Below, piece after piece: positions 1 to 7,895 of a stretch of DNA of 64,000 nt. The position numbers and the translations under genes are program-made. Under the pieces are notes generated by a model. The model did not search any database and was not told where the DNA came from. It was given only the letters and a program-made list of their open reading frames with translations. Each line of letters begins with the position of its first letter. The first letter of the stretch is position 1. The DNA comes from Smithella sp. (GTDB lineage Bacteria > Desulfobacterota > Syntrophia > Syntrophales > Smithellaceae), in NCBI GenBank assembly GCA_018056685.1, contig JAGPFC010000005.1, positions 96,557 through 160,556 on the forward strand, read 5' to 3'.

Positions 1-215
1 ACCGCGTCACTCTGCATGGCCAGCTGCAGACTTTCATCCGGCAGGGGAGTGCCAAATTGATCGTATGCACAGCCACCGGCCAGACCTTCCCGGAGTTGAA
101 AGCAAACCTTTCTCCGGTCGGCGACAATTTGTAAAATCTTTATAGCCTCCCGCATGATTTCCGGTCCGATACCGTCACCGGCAAATACGGCGATTTTGAA
201 ATTATCTTTTTTCAT
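1..215 (-). CDS. leuB: 3-isopropylmalate dehydrogenase, N-terminal part (window edge)
   Basis: This is the N-terminal 71 residues of 3-isopropylmalate dehydrogenase, which oxidatively decarboxylates 3-isopropylmalate to 2-ketoisocaproate with NAD in cytoplasmic leucine synthesis. The start codon is the ATG read from 215 on the minus strand. The protein opens with a beta strand and the family motif GDGIGPEI near residues 13-20, followed by FGTPLPDESL, typical of the isocitrate/isopropylmalate dehydrogenase fold. It overlaps the leuD 3' end by 14 bases, so the two are almost certainly translationally coupled in one operon. The rest lies beyond position 1. Isocitrate dehydrogenase is an alternative from this fragment alone, but the leuACD context argues for LeuB. 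Confidence 0.9.
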   Translation of the reverse strand, partial: MKKDNFKIAVFAGDGIGPEIMREAIKILQIVADRRKVCFQLREGLAGGCAYDQFGTPLPDESLQLAMQSDA

Positions 216-708
216 TCTTGCCTCTTTTCCCGGCAATGTGTTTCATCAAGCCGCCGTCGGCAATCAGTTCTTCCATGAAAGGCGGGATGGGATTGATTTT
301 GAAGATTTTGTTTGACCCTGTCGCGGTAATCGTTCCGGAGCTGCTGTCCACATGGATTTCTTCGCCCTCTTTGATGGCGTCGAACAGTTCTCTGGATTCA
401 AAAATGGGCAGTCCCATGTTGAAAGCGTTGCGATAAAAAATCCGGGCGAAGCTCTTGGCGATGACGCAGGAAACCCCGGCTGCTTTTATTGAAATCGGTG
501 CGTGTTCACGCGAAGATCCGCAACCGAAATTTTCCCCTCCCAGAATGATATCGCCGTTTTTCATTTTAGCGACAAAATCAGGATCGGCGTCTTCCATGCA
601 GTGCGCGGCCAGCGCCTGCGGATCGGATGTTGTTAAATATCGCGCCGGAATAATGGCGTCGGTATCGATGTTATCTCCAAACTTCCAGACTTTACCTTTA
701 AATATCAT
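202..708 (-). CDS. leuD: 3-isopropylmalate dehydratase small subunit
   Basis: LeuD (168 residues) is the small, swivelling-domain subunit of isopropylmalate isomerase, which with LeuC interconverts 2- and 3-isopropylmalate. The motif GGENFGCGSSREHAP (about residues 57-71) is the substrate-recognition signature of aconitase-family small subunits. The length fits the short LeuD/HacB type (about 165 residues) that pairs with a LeuC of about 420 residues, which is what lies 22 bases upstream. The ATG at 708 follows an AGAGAGG ribosome-binding site that is part of a small palindrome (AGAGAGGTCTCTT). The 3' end overlaps leuB. Third gene of the leuACDB operon. Confidence 0.96.
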   Translation of the reverse strand: MIFKGKVWKFGDNIDTDAIIPARYLTTSDPQALAAHCMEDADPDFVAKMKNGDIILGGENFGCGSSREHAPISIKAAGVSCVIAKSFARIFYRNAFNMGLPIFESRELFDAIKEGEEIHVDSSSGTITATGSNKIFKINPIPPFMEELIADGGLMKHIAGKRGKNEKR

Positions 709-730
709 ATTAAGAGACCTCTCTAGAATT

Positions 731-1990
731 TTAAAGTTCTTCAGGGGATGCGATTCTCCCTAATACGGCGGAGGCCGCCGCGACTGCGGGACTCGCCAGA
801 TAAACTTCACTTTTGGTGTGACCCATCCGGCCGACAAAATTGCGATTGGTGGTCGCCACCGCTTTTTCTCCTTCAGCCAGTATTCCCAAATGCCCGCCCA
901 AACACGCGCCGCACGAAGGCGGACTGATGACGGCATCGGCTTTCATGAAAATATCCAGCAGACCTTCTTTCATCGCCTGTTTGTAAATTTCCGGAGTTGC
1001 CGGAACGACAATCAGACGTACGCCGGATGCTGCTTTACGGTTTTTCAAAATTTTGGCGGCGATTCTCAAATCTTCAATCCGGCCGTTGGTGCAGGAGCCG
1101 ATGAGCGACTGGTCGATTTTGATCCTGCCCGCTTTGCTGATGCCTCTGACGTTGGAGGGCAGATGAGGAAAGGCCACCTGCGGCTCAATCTTTTCCGCGT
1201 TGATTTCGATGACATCCGCATAAACGGCATCAGCATCGGACGCATAAAGTTTGTAATCTCGTTTCGCTTTTGTTTTAACATAATCGCGGGTGATGGCGTC
1301 CGGCGCGAAAATGCCGTTTTTGGCGCCGGCTTCAATGGCCATGTTGGCCATCGAGAATCTGTCGGCCATCGGGAGTTTACTGATGGTTTCTCCCGTAAAC
1401 TCCATCGCCTGATAAAGGGCGCCGTCCACACCTATTTTTCCGATGATGTGCAGAATCAAATCCTTGCCGGAAACCCATTTCCGCAGTTTGCCGTAAATAA
1501 TGAATTTAATGGATTGCGGAACTTTCAGCCAGAGCTCGCCGGTCAGCATGGCAGCGGCCAGGTCGGTGCTGCCCACGCCGGTGGCAAAAGCGCCCAGCGC
1601 GCCATAGGTGCAGGTGTGACTGTCCGCTCCGATCACCAGGTCGCCGGGCAGAACAATGCCTTTTTCAGGAAGCAGAGCATGTTCCACGCCCACATGACCG
1701 CCTTCATAAAAATGGGTTATTTTATGCTTCAGTGCAAATTCGCGCACCGCCTTGCATTGCTGCGCGGAATTGATATCCTTGTTCGGCGTGAAATGATCCA
1801 GCACGAGGGCGATTTTATTTTTATTGAAAACTTTTATTCCTCCCGCCTTTTTGAATTCGTGGATCGCGATGGGGGCGGTCACATCATTGCCCAGCGCGAT
1901 GTCCACTTTGGCGTTAATCAACTGACCGGCGGAAATTTTTTTCAGGCCGGTATGAGCCATTAATATTTTTTCAGTAATCGTGTTGCCCAC
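731..1990 (-). CDS. leuC: 3-isopropylmalate dehydratase large subunit
   Basis: LeuC (419 residues) carries the [4Fe-4S] cluster and catalytic residues of isopropylmalate isomerase. The three cluster cysteines are visible in IGSCTNGR (about residue 298) and [10 protein letters not shown] (about 358 and 361). The N-terminus [10 protein letters not shown] matches the family start and is a GTG codon behind an AGGAG site. It belongs to the roughly 420-residue class (archaeal/deltaproteobacterial type, related to homoaconitase) rather than the 466-residue enterobacterial class. A homoaconitase or related role cannot be excluded by sequence alone, but the leuA-leuC-leuD-leuB order makes leucine synthesis by far the likeliest. 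It lies 51 bases downstream of leuA. Confidence 0.96.
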   Translation of the reverse strand: MGNTITEKILMAHTGLKKISAGQLINAKVDIALGNDVTAPIAIHEFKKAGGIKVFNKNKIALVLDHFTPNKDINSAQQCKAVREFALKHKITHFYEGGHVGVEHALLPEKGIVLPGDLVIGADSHTCTYGALGAFATGVGSTDLAAAMLTGELWLKVPQSIKFIIYGKLRKWVSGKDLILHIIGKIGVDGALYQAMEFTGETISKLPMADRFSMANMAIEAGAKNGIFAPDAITRDYVKTKAKRDYKLYASDADAVYADVIEINAEKIEPQVAFPHLPSNVRGISKAGRIKIDQSLIGSCTNGRIEDLRIAAKILKNRKAASGVRLIVVPATPEIYKQAMKEGLLDIFMKADAVISPPSCGACLGGHLGILAEGEKAVATTNRNFVGRMGHTKSEVYLASPAVAAASAVLGRIASPEEL

Positions 1991-2041
1991 AATATTTGCT
2001 CCTTTTTAAAAGTGTATCGGTCTTTAGCTTATTTCAGGGGT

Positions 2042-3589
2042 TTATTCAACAACTTTAACCTTTTTTCTGTTGCTTTTGATAAATTCCAGACGGTTTAACG
2101 CGTTGATATAAGCCTTGGCGGAAGCGACCAGGACATCCGGATGGGCGCCTCTTCCCACGACGGAATGCTCATGGTACTTCAACTGGACGGTGACTTCGCC
2201 CTGCGCGTCCGAACCTCCGGTGATGGCGTTGACAATGTATTTCAACAGGGGATAGTTGGTTTGTGTGATGTTGCGAATAGCCGCGAAAGTGGCATCCACC
2301 GGACCGTTACCGAATCCCGCTTTGCGGACGATTTTTTCGCCCATCTGAATTTCCATGGTTGCCGTCGGAATGGCCACGTTGCCGCTGACGACATTGAGAT
2401 AAACCAGCGTGTATTTATCCTCCCCCCGGTAAATTTCTTCGGAAAGAATGGCCTCCAGATCTTCATCATAAATATCTTTTTTAACATCAGCCAGATCTTT
2501 GACGCGTGCCGCGACCTTGTTGAGTTGTTCATCATTCAACAGGTAACCCATTTTTTTCAAATGGTGCGAAATGGCGTTGCGTCCCGAATGTTTGCCCAGA
2601 ACGATGTGCGTGTCACTGATGCCGACGGACTGCGGTGTCATGATCTCATACGTGATCTTTTCCTTGATCAGTCCGTCCTGATGGATGCCGGATTCATGCG
2701 CGAAGGCGTTGGCGCCCACTATGGCTTTGTTGGGCTGTACGGAGATACCGGTAATCTGCGTCAACAGGCGCGATGTCTTGTAAATCTGATCGGTGTTGAT
2801 CTTTGTATGAAGGCCGAAAAGATCTTTGCGAGTCTGCAGCGCCATGACGACTTCTTCCATGGCCGTGTTACCTGCCCGTTCGCCAATGCCGTTGATGGTG
2901 CATTCGATCTGCCGTGCGCCCTGCCTGATGGCTGCCAGTGCATTGGCTACAGCGAGCCCCAGATCGTTATGGCAATGTGTTGCAATAATGGTGTCGCCGA
3001 TGTTTTTGACGTTGGCAAAAAGATAAGCGATCAGATTGCCGAACTCTTCCGGAATAGCATAACCGACCGTGTCGGGAATGTTTACAGTGCTGGCTCCGGC
3101 ATCAATCACCGCGGAAATCATTTCCACCAGATAATCCCTGTCCGAACGCGTGGCATCCATGGGAGAAAATTCCACATTATCTGTGTAAGATTTTGCCAGT
3201 TTTACGGCCGCAACAGCTTCTTTGAGCACCTGCTCGCGGCTTTTTTTAAGCTGATATTTTAAATGAATATCGGAAGACGAAATGAAAGTATGAATGCGCG
3301 GATTCGCCGCCCCTTTGATCGCCTGCCAGGCCCGATCTATATCGGTCTTATTAGCGCGGGCCAGACCGGCCACCTGAGATTTTTTAATCTCTTTAGCGAT
3401 TTGTTTCACCGCGTCAAAATCTCCCTCGGAAGCAATCGGAAATCCGGCTTCAATGATATCCACCCCCAGCCTTTCGAGCTGACGCGCGAGCAATAGCTTT
3501 TCTTCTGTATTCATACTGTATCCCGGTGATTGTTCGCCGTCTCTCAAGGTTGTATCGAAAATGTAAACGCGATTTTTATCTTTTTTCAT
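2042..3589 (-). CDS. leuA: 2-isopropylmalate synthase
   Basis: LeuA (515 residues) condenses 2-ketoisovalerate with acetyl-CoA, the committed step of leucine synthesis. The HMGL-like TIM barrel begins with [16 protein letters not shown] (residues 10-25), has the metal-binding [12 protein letters not shown] (about 205-216) and [13 protein letters not shown] (about 238-250), and ends in a C-terminal LeuA regulatory domain (about 390-505), the usual site of leucine feedback inhibition. Length is normal for the bacterial long form. ATG at 3589 follows AAAGGAG. It is the first structural gene of leuACDB and is preceded by a 300-base leader with a hairpin terminator. Citramalate synthase is a related alternative, but this order fits LeuA. 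Confidence 0.96.
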   Translation of the reverse strand: MKKDKNRVYIFDTTLRDGEQSPGYSMNTEEKLLLARQLERLGVDIIEAGFPIASEGDFDAVKQIAKEIKKSQVAGLARANKTDIDRAWQAIKGAANPRIHTFISSSDIHLKYQLKKSREQVLKEAVAAVKLAKSYTDNVEFSPMDATRSDRDYLVEMISAVIDAGASTVNIPDTVGYAIPEEFGNLIAYLFANVKNIGDTIIATHCHNDLGLAVANALAAIRQGARQIECTINGIGERAGNTAMEEVVMALQTRKDLFGLHTKINTDQIYKTSRLLTQITGISVQPNKAIVGANAFAHESGIHQDGLIKEKITYEIMTPQSVGISDTHIVLGKHSGRNAISHHLKKMGYLLNDEQLNKVAARVKDLADVKKDIYDEDLEAILSEEIYRGEDKYTLVYLNVVSGNVAIPTATMEIQMGEKIVRKAGFGNGPVDATFAAIRNITQTNYPLLKYIVNAITGGSDAQGEVTVQLKYHEHSVVGRGAHPDVLVASAKAYINALNRLEFIKSNRKKVKVVE

Positions 3590-3698
3590 AATTTATCTCC
3601 TTTCAACGAGACTCAGTGGTCTTTCACGGACCCCGCATACGCGGGGTTGTTCGGCTTACCAATTCTGCGGCACTTCGTTTGCACAATTGGAGCCTCAC

Positions 3699-3734
3699 AA
3701 AAAAAGGCCGTGGTCTTTTTCGCCCACGGCCTTT
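3699..3734 (-). terminator. Hairpin terminator / candidate leu attenuator
   Basis: On the minus strand AAAGGCCGTGG, a 10-base loop and CCACGGCCTTT form a perfect 11-bp stem followed directly by a run of Ts (plus-strand As at 3699-3705). It lies about 110 bases upstream of leuA and 24 bases downstream of a short leucine-rich ORF. No other minus-strand gene lies upstream for it to terminate, so it most likely acts as a conditional terminator in the leuA leader. Confidence 0.8.
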
Positions 3735-3757
3735 CAGGTAATCATTTTTTTGCAGCG

Positions 3758-3877
3758 CTAGTGATGACCTAAAAACGATGGGCAGGCGGCCTTTTGCAAA
3801 AGGCACAAAAGCGCTAATCCTAGAATAACTGGGAAAAAATTTACTACCGAGATTTCTTTTTTCACTTTTTGAGTCAT
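3758..3877 (-). CDS. Putative leucine leader peptide (39 aa)
   Basis: A 39-codon ORF (ATG at 3877, TAG at 3758) lies between a candidate promoter and the leuA terminator hairpin. Six of the nine residues 19-27 are leucine (L-G-L-A-L-L-C-L-L; codons CTA, TTA, CTT, TTG, CTT, TTG), preceded by VV and PVI. The codons just after the leucine run contain AAAAGGCCG, which can pair over 9 bases with the 3' arm of the downstream terminator, giving a competing fold. This is the arrangement expected of transcription attenuation by leucyl-tRNA supply. Weak point: no clear Shine-Dalgarno sequence precedes the ATG. It could also be a small membrane peptide or a chance ORF. Confidence 0.5.
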   Translation of the reverse strand: MTQKVKKEISVVNFFPVILGLALLCLLQKAACPSFLGHH

Positions 3878-3910
3878 TGTTTTTTTATCGTCTGGATTTC
3901 AATTGCTTTC

Positions 3911-3939
3911 CTCTTAGTACAAAAGAAAATGATTGTCAA
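3911..3939 (-). promoter_or_regulatory. Candidate promoter for the leu operon
   Basis: On the minus strand TTGACA (3939-3934) is followed after 17 bases by TAAGAG (3916-3911), a perfect -35 with a weak -10. Transcription would start near 3904, just upstream of the putative leader peptide. The position fits, but the -10 is poor. Confidence 0.45.
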
Positions 3940-4157
3940 AATTTTTTTTAAATGTTTTACAATAATCAAAATTATTATATAGAGATTAAAAAAACGGATC
4001 TGATGTATGAATGGGTGATGTACATTGCTCTCATGAATACTTTTTTGATCGCAAAAATATCAAAAAAATGCTTAATTATAAAAAATCACATTTATAGAGA
4101 AAAGCCATTGAAATGTTTTATGTCAAAAAGACTTCTAAGGAATGGGGACGTATTGCT
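3940..4157. other. AT-rich intergenic spacer between divergent units
   Basis: A strongly AT-rich spacer between the leu promoter region and the propeller gene. A weak plus-strand promoter (TTGTCA at 3933-3938, TACAAT at 3958-3963, 19-base spacing) overlaps the leu -35 region back to back. A short ORF here (3952-4173) has no good start context and is not believed. Nothing else recognisable. Confidence 0.4.
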
Positions 4158-5534
4158 ATGTTTAAAAAATTAGTCGTTTTGTCGGTATTCTTTCTTCTTG
4201 TTGTGATCAGTGCGCAATCTTTTGCCGGAGAAAAATCATTCAATGTAAATGTTTCTGAAAAACTTGTTGTAAAATTTGATTATACTCCATTGGCAATGGT
4301 CGGAAGTCCGGACGGTAAGCGAGTTGCTTATGCGACTCAGTTGGAGGGTAAGCAGTTTTATGTGATAGATGGTAAAGAACAGAAACACTATGACGGCGTG
4401 GGTGTTAATCTGGTTTTCAGTCCGGATGGGAGGCATTATGCGTATCGGGCTCAACTTGGTAAGCAGCAGCTGGTGGTCATCGACGGTCAGGAAGGTAAAT
4501 ATTACGATCTGGTTGGTTCTAAAATAGTTTTCAGCCCCGACAGTCAAAGAGTCGCTTATATAGCAAAGGATGGAAAGCAATGCTTTGTCGTTGTGGATGG
4601 AAAAGAAGGCAAACCTTACGACGGTGGTATCGGCATGAACATTGTTTTCAGTCCAGACAGCAAGAAATTCGCTTATGGGGTTCAATCAGCAGGGAAACAG
4701 TTTATTGTCGTTGATGGTAAAGAAGGTGCCCATTATGAAAATGTTGGGGATAATATTATCTTCAGCCCCGACAGTCGCCGCCTGGCTTACAGAGGTAAAT
4801 CAGAGAAAAAAAGCTTCGTCATTGTCGACGGGCAGGAAGGTAAACGTTATGACGATATTGGGAATTTTGTCTTCAGTCCGGACAGCGGGCACTTTGCATA
4901 CAGTGCCAAAGCAGCCAATAACTGGTTGGTGATTGTTGATGGAAAAGAAAGTAAAAATTATGAAGCTGTTGGAGACACGATAATTTTCAGCCCGGATAGC
5001 ACTCGTATAGCCTACCAGATGGAATCAGACAAAAAGCGTTATTTGATTATCGATGGACAAAAAGGGAAGGGGTATGACGTCATTTTTTCAAATATTGTTT
5101 TCAGTCCGGACAGCAGACATCTTGCCTATGTAGCCCAGTCAGAGGGAAAACGTTTTATCGTCTTCAATGGTACAGAGGGGAAATACTACGATACCCTTGG
5201 AAGCCGAACCCTTGTTTTCAGTCCGGACAGTAAACGCCTGGCCTATGGAGCGTCCTCCGGGAAAAATCTTTTTGTTGTCGTTGACGGAAAAGAGTGGAAA
5301 TCCTATCCCGGCATTGCGCCATTTTTGACGTTCAGCCCGAACGGTAAACATTTGGCATATATTGCCCGCGCGGAAAATAAACAAATAGTCATTATTGATG
5401 ATAAAGAAATCGGTCAATACGATGGTGTTTTAGCCCTGGAAAATGGCGGTCTTGTTTTTGATGCCTCCGACGCCTTCCATTTTCTGGCCATCAAAGATAA
5501 AAGCATTGTTCTTGTTGAAGTTAAAATTAAATAA
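4158..5534 (+). CDS. Exported WD40-like (TolB-type) beta-propeller repeat protein
   Basis: A 458-residue protein with a signal peptide (MFKKLVVLSVFFLLVVISAQ, cleavage likely after SFA), so probably periplasmic or outer-membrane associated. The mature part is built from ten copies of a roughly 40-residue unit of the form FSPDSxRLAY ... GKxFVVVDGKEGKxYDxVG, plus a degenerate C-terminal unit, as in TolB/PD40 propeller repeats. Start chosen at 4158: an in-frame ATG at 4113 would put 15 residues ahead of the signal peptide, and GGGGA sits 9 bases before 4158. Each unit alternates a SPD-x-AY strand with a VVDGKE strand. Function unknown; binding or scaffold roles are typical of such propellers. It stands alone, flanked by intergenic DNA. 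Confidence 0.8.
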   Translation: MFKKLVVLSVFFLLVVISAQSFAGEKSFNVNVSEKLVVKFDYTPLAMVGSPDGKRVAYATQLEGKQFYVIDGKEQKHYDGVGVNLVFSPDGRHYAYRAQLGKQQLVVIDGQEGKYYDLVGSKIVFSPDSQRVAYIAKDGKQCFVVVDGKEGKPYDGGIGMNIVFSPDSKKFAYGVQSAGKQFIVVDGKEGAHYENVGDNIIFSPDSRRLAYRGKSEKKSFVIVDGQEGKRYDDIGNFVFSPDSGHFAYSAKAANNWLVIVDGKESKNYEAVGDTIIFSPDSTRIAYQMESDKKRYLIIDGQKGKGYDVIFSNIVFSPDSRHLAYVAQSEGKRFIVFNGTEGKYYDTLGSRTLVFSPDSKRLAYGASSGKNLFVVVDGKEWKSYPGIAPFLTFSPNGKHLAYIARAENKQIVIIDDKEIGQYDGVLALENGGLVFDASDAFHFLAIKDKSIVLVEVKIK

Positions 5535-5596
5535 TTGAATAAAACACGTGCTGTTTTTTGTAATCGGTGCGCATATTATCAAAAGCTTTTTTTAAT

Positions 5597-5675
5597 GAGA
5601 CCCAAATTTCAGAAACGGATAGCCTAAAGGGACACTATTGGGTGTACTGAAATTTGATGGTGGAATGATCCCCGA
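5597..5675. repeat. Dispersed inverted-repeat element, copy 1
   Basis: Begins GAGACCCAAATTTCAG and contains the inverted pair CAAATTTCAG (5603-5612) and CTGAAATTTG (5647-5656), with an internal ATAGCCTAAAGGG ... CACTATTGGG block. The same layout recurs at 35059 and 63221. After the inverted pair this copy has diverged (GGAATGATCCCC where the others have GTCGAACAATCCC). It lies in a non-coding gap. Confidence 0.75.
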
Positions 5676-5864
5676 GGCAAAGCCCAGCGGGATAAATGTG
5701 GGTCTAATTCCCTGTGCCTTGGTGCTCAAGTTCGTTTGGATACCCCGCTGCATATGGCGGGCATTGTTAATTATGTGCTTGAACCTCTGCGGAAATAATG
5801 AACTTTCTTCAAAGTAATTTTTCTGAAAGATAGAACCTGTCCGTAAAAAAAATTAAAAATTTAC

Positions 5865-5893
5865 TTGACAAAATCGTGTATTAAAATTAGATT
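5865..5893 (+). promoter_or_regulatory. Promoter of the tRNA-rpmG-secE-nusG unit
   Basis: TTGACA (5865-5870), 17-base spacer, TAGATT (5888-5893), giving a start near 5900, about 80 bases ahead of the first tRNA. The -35 is perfect and the spacing ideal. It is followed by GC-rich sequence (GCGCAATTCGCTTAGGGGCG), as in a stringent-control discriminator. Confidence 0.7.
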
Positions 5894-5978
5894 GCGCAAT
5901 TCGCTTAGGGGCGTAGGTGTGTTTTTTTGCGTTCATTTGCGTAAGTTATTGATATGAATAACTTTTGAGATCGGATTG

Positions 5979-6054
5979 GCTGGCGTAGCTCAATCGGTAG
6001 AGCAGCTGATTTGTAATCAGCAGGTTGCGGGTTCGAGTCCCATCGCCAGCTCCA
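5979..6054 (+). tRNA. tRNA-Thr (TGT)
   Basis: 76 bases with encoded CCA. Acceptor arms GCTGGCG/CGCCAGC pair fully. The anticodon stem-loop GCTGA-TTTGTAA-TCAGC gives anticodon TGT. The T-loop GTTCGAGTC is standard. First of four clustered tRNAs. Confidence 0.97.
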
Positions 6055-6070
6055 GTTTGGTTTTTTTGCT

Positions 6071-6155
<85 letters not shown>

Positions 6156-6177
6156 TGGATTTTGGAAATTGAAACAG

Positions 6178-6253
6178 GCGGGAGTAGCTCAGTGGCTAGA
6201 GCGTCAGCCTTCCAAGCTGAGGGTCGCGGGTTCGAATCCCGTTTCCCGCTCCA
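6178..6253 (+). tRNA. tRNA-Gly (TCC)
   Basis: 76 bases with encoded CCA. Acceptor GCGGGAG pairs with the TTCCCGC end. The anticodon stem-loop TCAGC-CTTCCAA-GCTGA gives anticodon TCC. Confidence 0.97.
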
Positions 6254-6293
6254 GATATTTCTGAAAAAAGGCAAAAGCCTGTAAAAAGATTGT

Positions 6294-6369
6294 GCCCACG
6301 TAGCTCAGTCGGTAGAGCACATCCTTGGTAAGGATGAGGTCACCAGTTCAATCCTGGTCGTGGGCTCCA
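6294..6369 (+). tRNA. tRNA-Thr (GGT)
   Basis: 76 bases with encoded CCA. Acceptor GCCCACG/CGTGGGC. The anticodon stem-loop CATCC-TTGGTAA-GGATG gives anticodon GGT. In E. coli the same Thr-Tyr-Gly-Thr set precedes tufB; here rpmG follows directly. Confidence 0.97.
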
Positions 6370-6382
6370 GCGAAGGAGATTT

Positions 6383-6532
6383 ATGAGAAACAATATTATT
6401 TTAGCCTGTACGGAATGCAAACAGAGAAATTATACGACGACAAAAAACAAGCGGACCATGCAAAACCGTCTGGAAATCAAGAAGTATTGTAAGTTTTGTC
6501 GGGGACATAAACTACACAGGGAAACCAAGTAA
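6383..6532 (+). CDS. rpmG: 50S ribosomal protein L33, zinc-binding form
   Basis: A 49-residue protein, [20 protein letters not shown] at its N-terminus, ending HKLHRETK. It has two CxxC pairs (CTEC at residues 9-12, CKFC at 36-39), the zinc-ribbon C+ form of L33, a small protein of the large subunit near the E site. ATG at 6383 is preceded by GAAGGAG. The gene sits between tRNA-Thr and tRNA-Trp, 13 bases after the tRNA's CCA end, the classic rpmG-secE-nusG neighbourhood. Confidence 0.96.
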   Translation: MRNNIILACTECKQRNYTTTKNKRTMQNRLEIKKYCKFCRGHKLHRETK

Positions 6533-6543
6533 TTGAACGGTAA

Positions 6544-6620
6544 AGGCCAGTAGCTCTAATGGATAGAGCGCCGGACTCCAAATCCGGATGCTGGGGGTTC
6601 AAGTCCCTCCTGGCCTGCCA
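6544..6620 (+). tRNA. tRNA-Trp (CCA)
   Basis: 77 bases with encoded CCA end. Acceptor AGGCCAG pairs with CTGGCCT. The anticodon stem-loop CCGGA-CTCCAAA-TCCGG gives anticodon CCA. It lies between rpmG and secE, a common bacterial position for this tRNA. Confidence 0.96.
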
Positions 6621-6646
6621 TTTTCCCTTGATTGAAGGAATTTCAA

Positions 6647-6862
6647 ATGGATGAGATAAAAGAAAAAACCAAAGTAACCTTTCAAAAAGTAACGCAGTTT
6701 TTAAAAGATGTAAAAGTTGAATTGAAGAAGGTTACATGGCCGACACCGAAGCAGACTATGGCTTCTACCGCTGTAGTCATCATCTTAGTTTTCATTGTTT
6801 CTTTTGTTCTGGGTATCATTGATTTTATCCTGGCAAAAGCGGTTAAATTAATACTGGGATAG
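6647..6862 (+). CDS. secE: Protein translocase subunit SecE
   Basis: A 71-residue single-span SecE, the clamp subunit of the SecYEG channel in the inner membrane. It has a charged amphipathic N-terminus, the conserved VELKKVTWPTPKQT cytoplasmic helix (about residues 24-37) and one C-terminal membrane segment (VVIILVFIVSFVLGIIDFIL, about 43-62). The ATG at 6647, six bases after AAGGAA, is preferred to an in-frame TTG at 6632. It is followed four bases later by nusG. Confidence 0.95.
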   Translation: MDEIKEKTKVTFQKVTQFLKDVKVELKKVTWPTPKQTMASTAVVIILVFIVSFVLGIIDFILAKAVKLILG

Positions 6863-6866
6863 TAAA

Positions 6867-7397
6867 ATGGCTTTTAAATGGTATGTGGTTCATACGTATT
6901 CCGGATACGAGAATAAGGTCAAAATAAGTCTTGAGGAAAGAATCAAGACAACGGGCACACAGGCTTTTTTTTCCGATATTCTGATTCCGGAAGAGGATGT
7001 TGTCGAGCTGGTATCCGGAGAAAAGAAAAGTTCTAAAAGAAAGTTTTTCCCGGGATATATTCTTGTCCGGATGGATATGAATGATGAGGCTTGGCATATT
7101 GTAAAAGATACGCCCAAGGTGACCGGTTTCATCGGCAGCAAAGATAAACCCTCGCCTATTCCGGACAAAGATGTTGAACATTTAAAACTCAGAATTGATG
7201 AAGGAACTTTGAAACCCAAACCCAAGTTTAAATTTGACGTTGGGGATCATGTGAAAATCATAGACGGACCTTTCACAAATTTTGACGGCATTATTGATGA
7301 ATTGAAACCGGAAAAAAGTAAATTGCGGGTGATCGTCAGCATTTTCGGGCGGCCGACACCGGTGGAGTTGGATTTTATTCAGGTTACGCAGGTTTAA
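6867..7397 (+). CDS. nusG: Transcription termination/antitermination factor NusG
   Basis: 176 residues. The NGN domain (residues 1-105) opens KWYVVHTYSGYENKVK, the RNA-polymerase clamp-binding face. The C-terminal KOW domain (about 120-176) contains FDVGDHVKIIDGPFTNFDG and binds Rho or ribosomal protein S10. NusG sets elongation rate and couples transcription with translation. Length and both domains are standard. The start is an ATG four bases after secE's stop, so the two are coupled. rplK follows after 55 bases. Confidence 0.97.
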   Translation: MAFKWYVVHTYSGYENKVKISLEERIKTTGTQAFFSDILIPEEDVVELVSGEKKSSKRKFFPGYILVRMDMNDEAWHIVKDTPKVTGFIGSKDKPSPIPDKDVEHLKLRIDEGTLKPKPKFKFDVGDHVKIIDGPFTNFDGIIDELKPEKSKLRVIVSIFGRPTPVELDFIQVTQV

Positions 7398-7452
7398 TTT
7401 TTTTAGTGATTAAATAGACAATATAAAACAATTAAGATCAGGGTGATTCAAA

Positions 7453-7878
7453 ATGGCAAAGAAAATTATCGCGAACATTAAATTACAGATCAAGGCGGGT
7501 AAAGCGACTCCCTCGCCGCCGATCGGTCCGGCACTCGGTCAGCACGGTGTTAATATTATGGAATTCTGCAAGGCTTATAACGCCATGACGCAGAGTCAGG
7601 AAGGCATGATTATTCCTGTCGTCATCACCGTTTATGCCGACAGATCTTTCACGTTCATCACGAAAACGCCTCCGGTGTCCGTCCTGCTGAAACAGGCGGC
7701 TAAAATTGCCAAAGGGTCCAGTGACCCGAAAAGGGACAAGGTTGGTACGGTGACTGCTGCGCAGGTGAAAGAAATTGCTGAACTTAAATACAAGGATTTA
7801 AACGCCGTGAGTATTGAAGGCGCGATAAATACCATTGCCGGTACGGCAAGATCAATGGGAATTGAAATTACAGGTTAA
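7453..7878 (+). CDS. rplK: 50S ribosomal protein L11
   Basis: 141 residues, the usual bacterial length. L11 forms the GTPase-associated stalk base on 23S rRNA and is needed for factor turnover and RelA activation. The N-terminal domain carries the proline-rich [20 protein letters not shown] (residues 16-35), the thiostrepton-contact region. The C-terminal RNA-binding domain ends with [17 protein letters not shown] follows AGGGTG. It is 17 bases from rplA, the canonical L11 operon. Confidence 0.97.
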   Translation: MAKKIIANIKLQIKAGKATPSPPIGPALGQHGVNIMEFCKAYNAMTQSQEGMIIPVVITVYADRSFTFITKTPPVSVLLKQAAKIAKGSSDPKRDKVGTVTAAQVKEIAELKYKDLNAVSIEGAINTIAGTARSMGIEITG

Positions 7879-7895
7879 TATAACGAGGTTTTATC

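Larger units (their letters stand above)
5535..5978. other. Intergenic region with repeat copy 1 and tRNA promoter
   Basis: 444 bases without a credible gene. It holds the first copy of the dispersed inverted-repeat element (5597-5675), then about 180 bases with no recognisable feature, then the promoter for the tRNA cluster (5865-5893). A weak AAAACA/TGTTTT hairpin at about 5538-5556 could terminate the propeller gene. Confidence 0.6.

Noticed and set aside
818..1963. 381-codon ORF antisense to leuC
   Set aside because: Shadow of leuC, with His/Arg/Phe-rich composition typical of antisense reading.
3605..3655. Possible remnant of the dispersed repeat in the leuA leader
   Set aside because: Minus strand shows GAACAACCCCGC near GACTC, similar to the right end of the family, but the diagnostic CAAATTTCAG inverted pair is absent.
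3600..3900. T-box riboswitch ahead of leuA
   Set aside because: No T-box consensus (GGGTGG-x-ACCGCG type) or specifier-loop structure was seen; the leader peptide model fits better.
3952..4173. 73-codon plus-strand ORF
   Set aside because: Very AT-rich, no ribosome-binding site, overlaps the signal-peptide start of the propeller gene in another frame.
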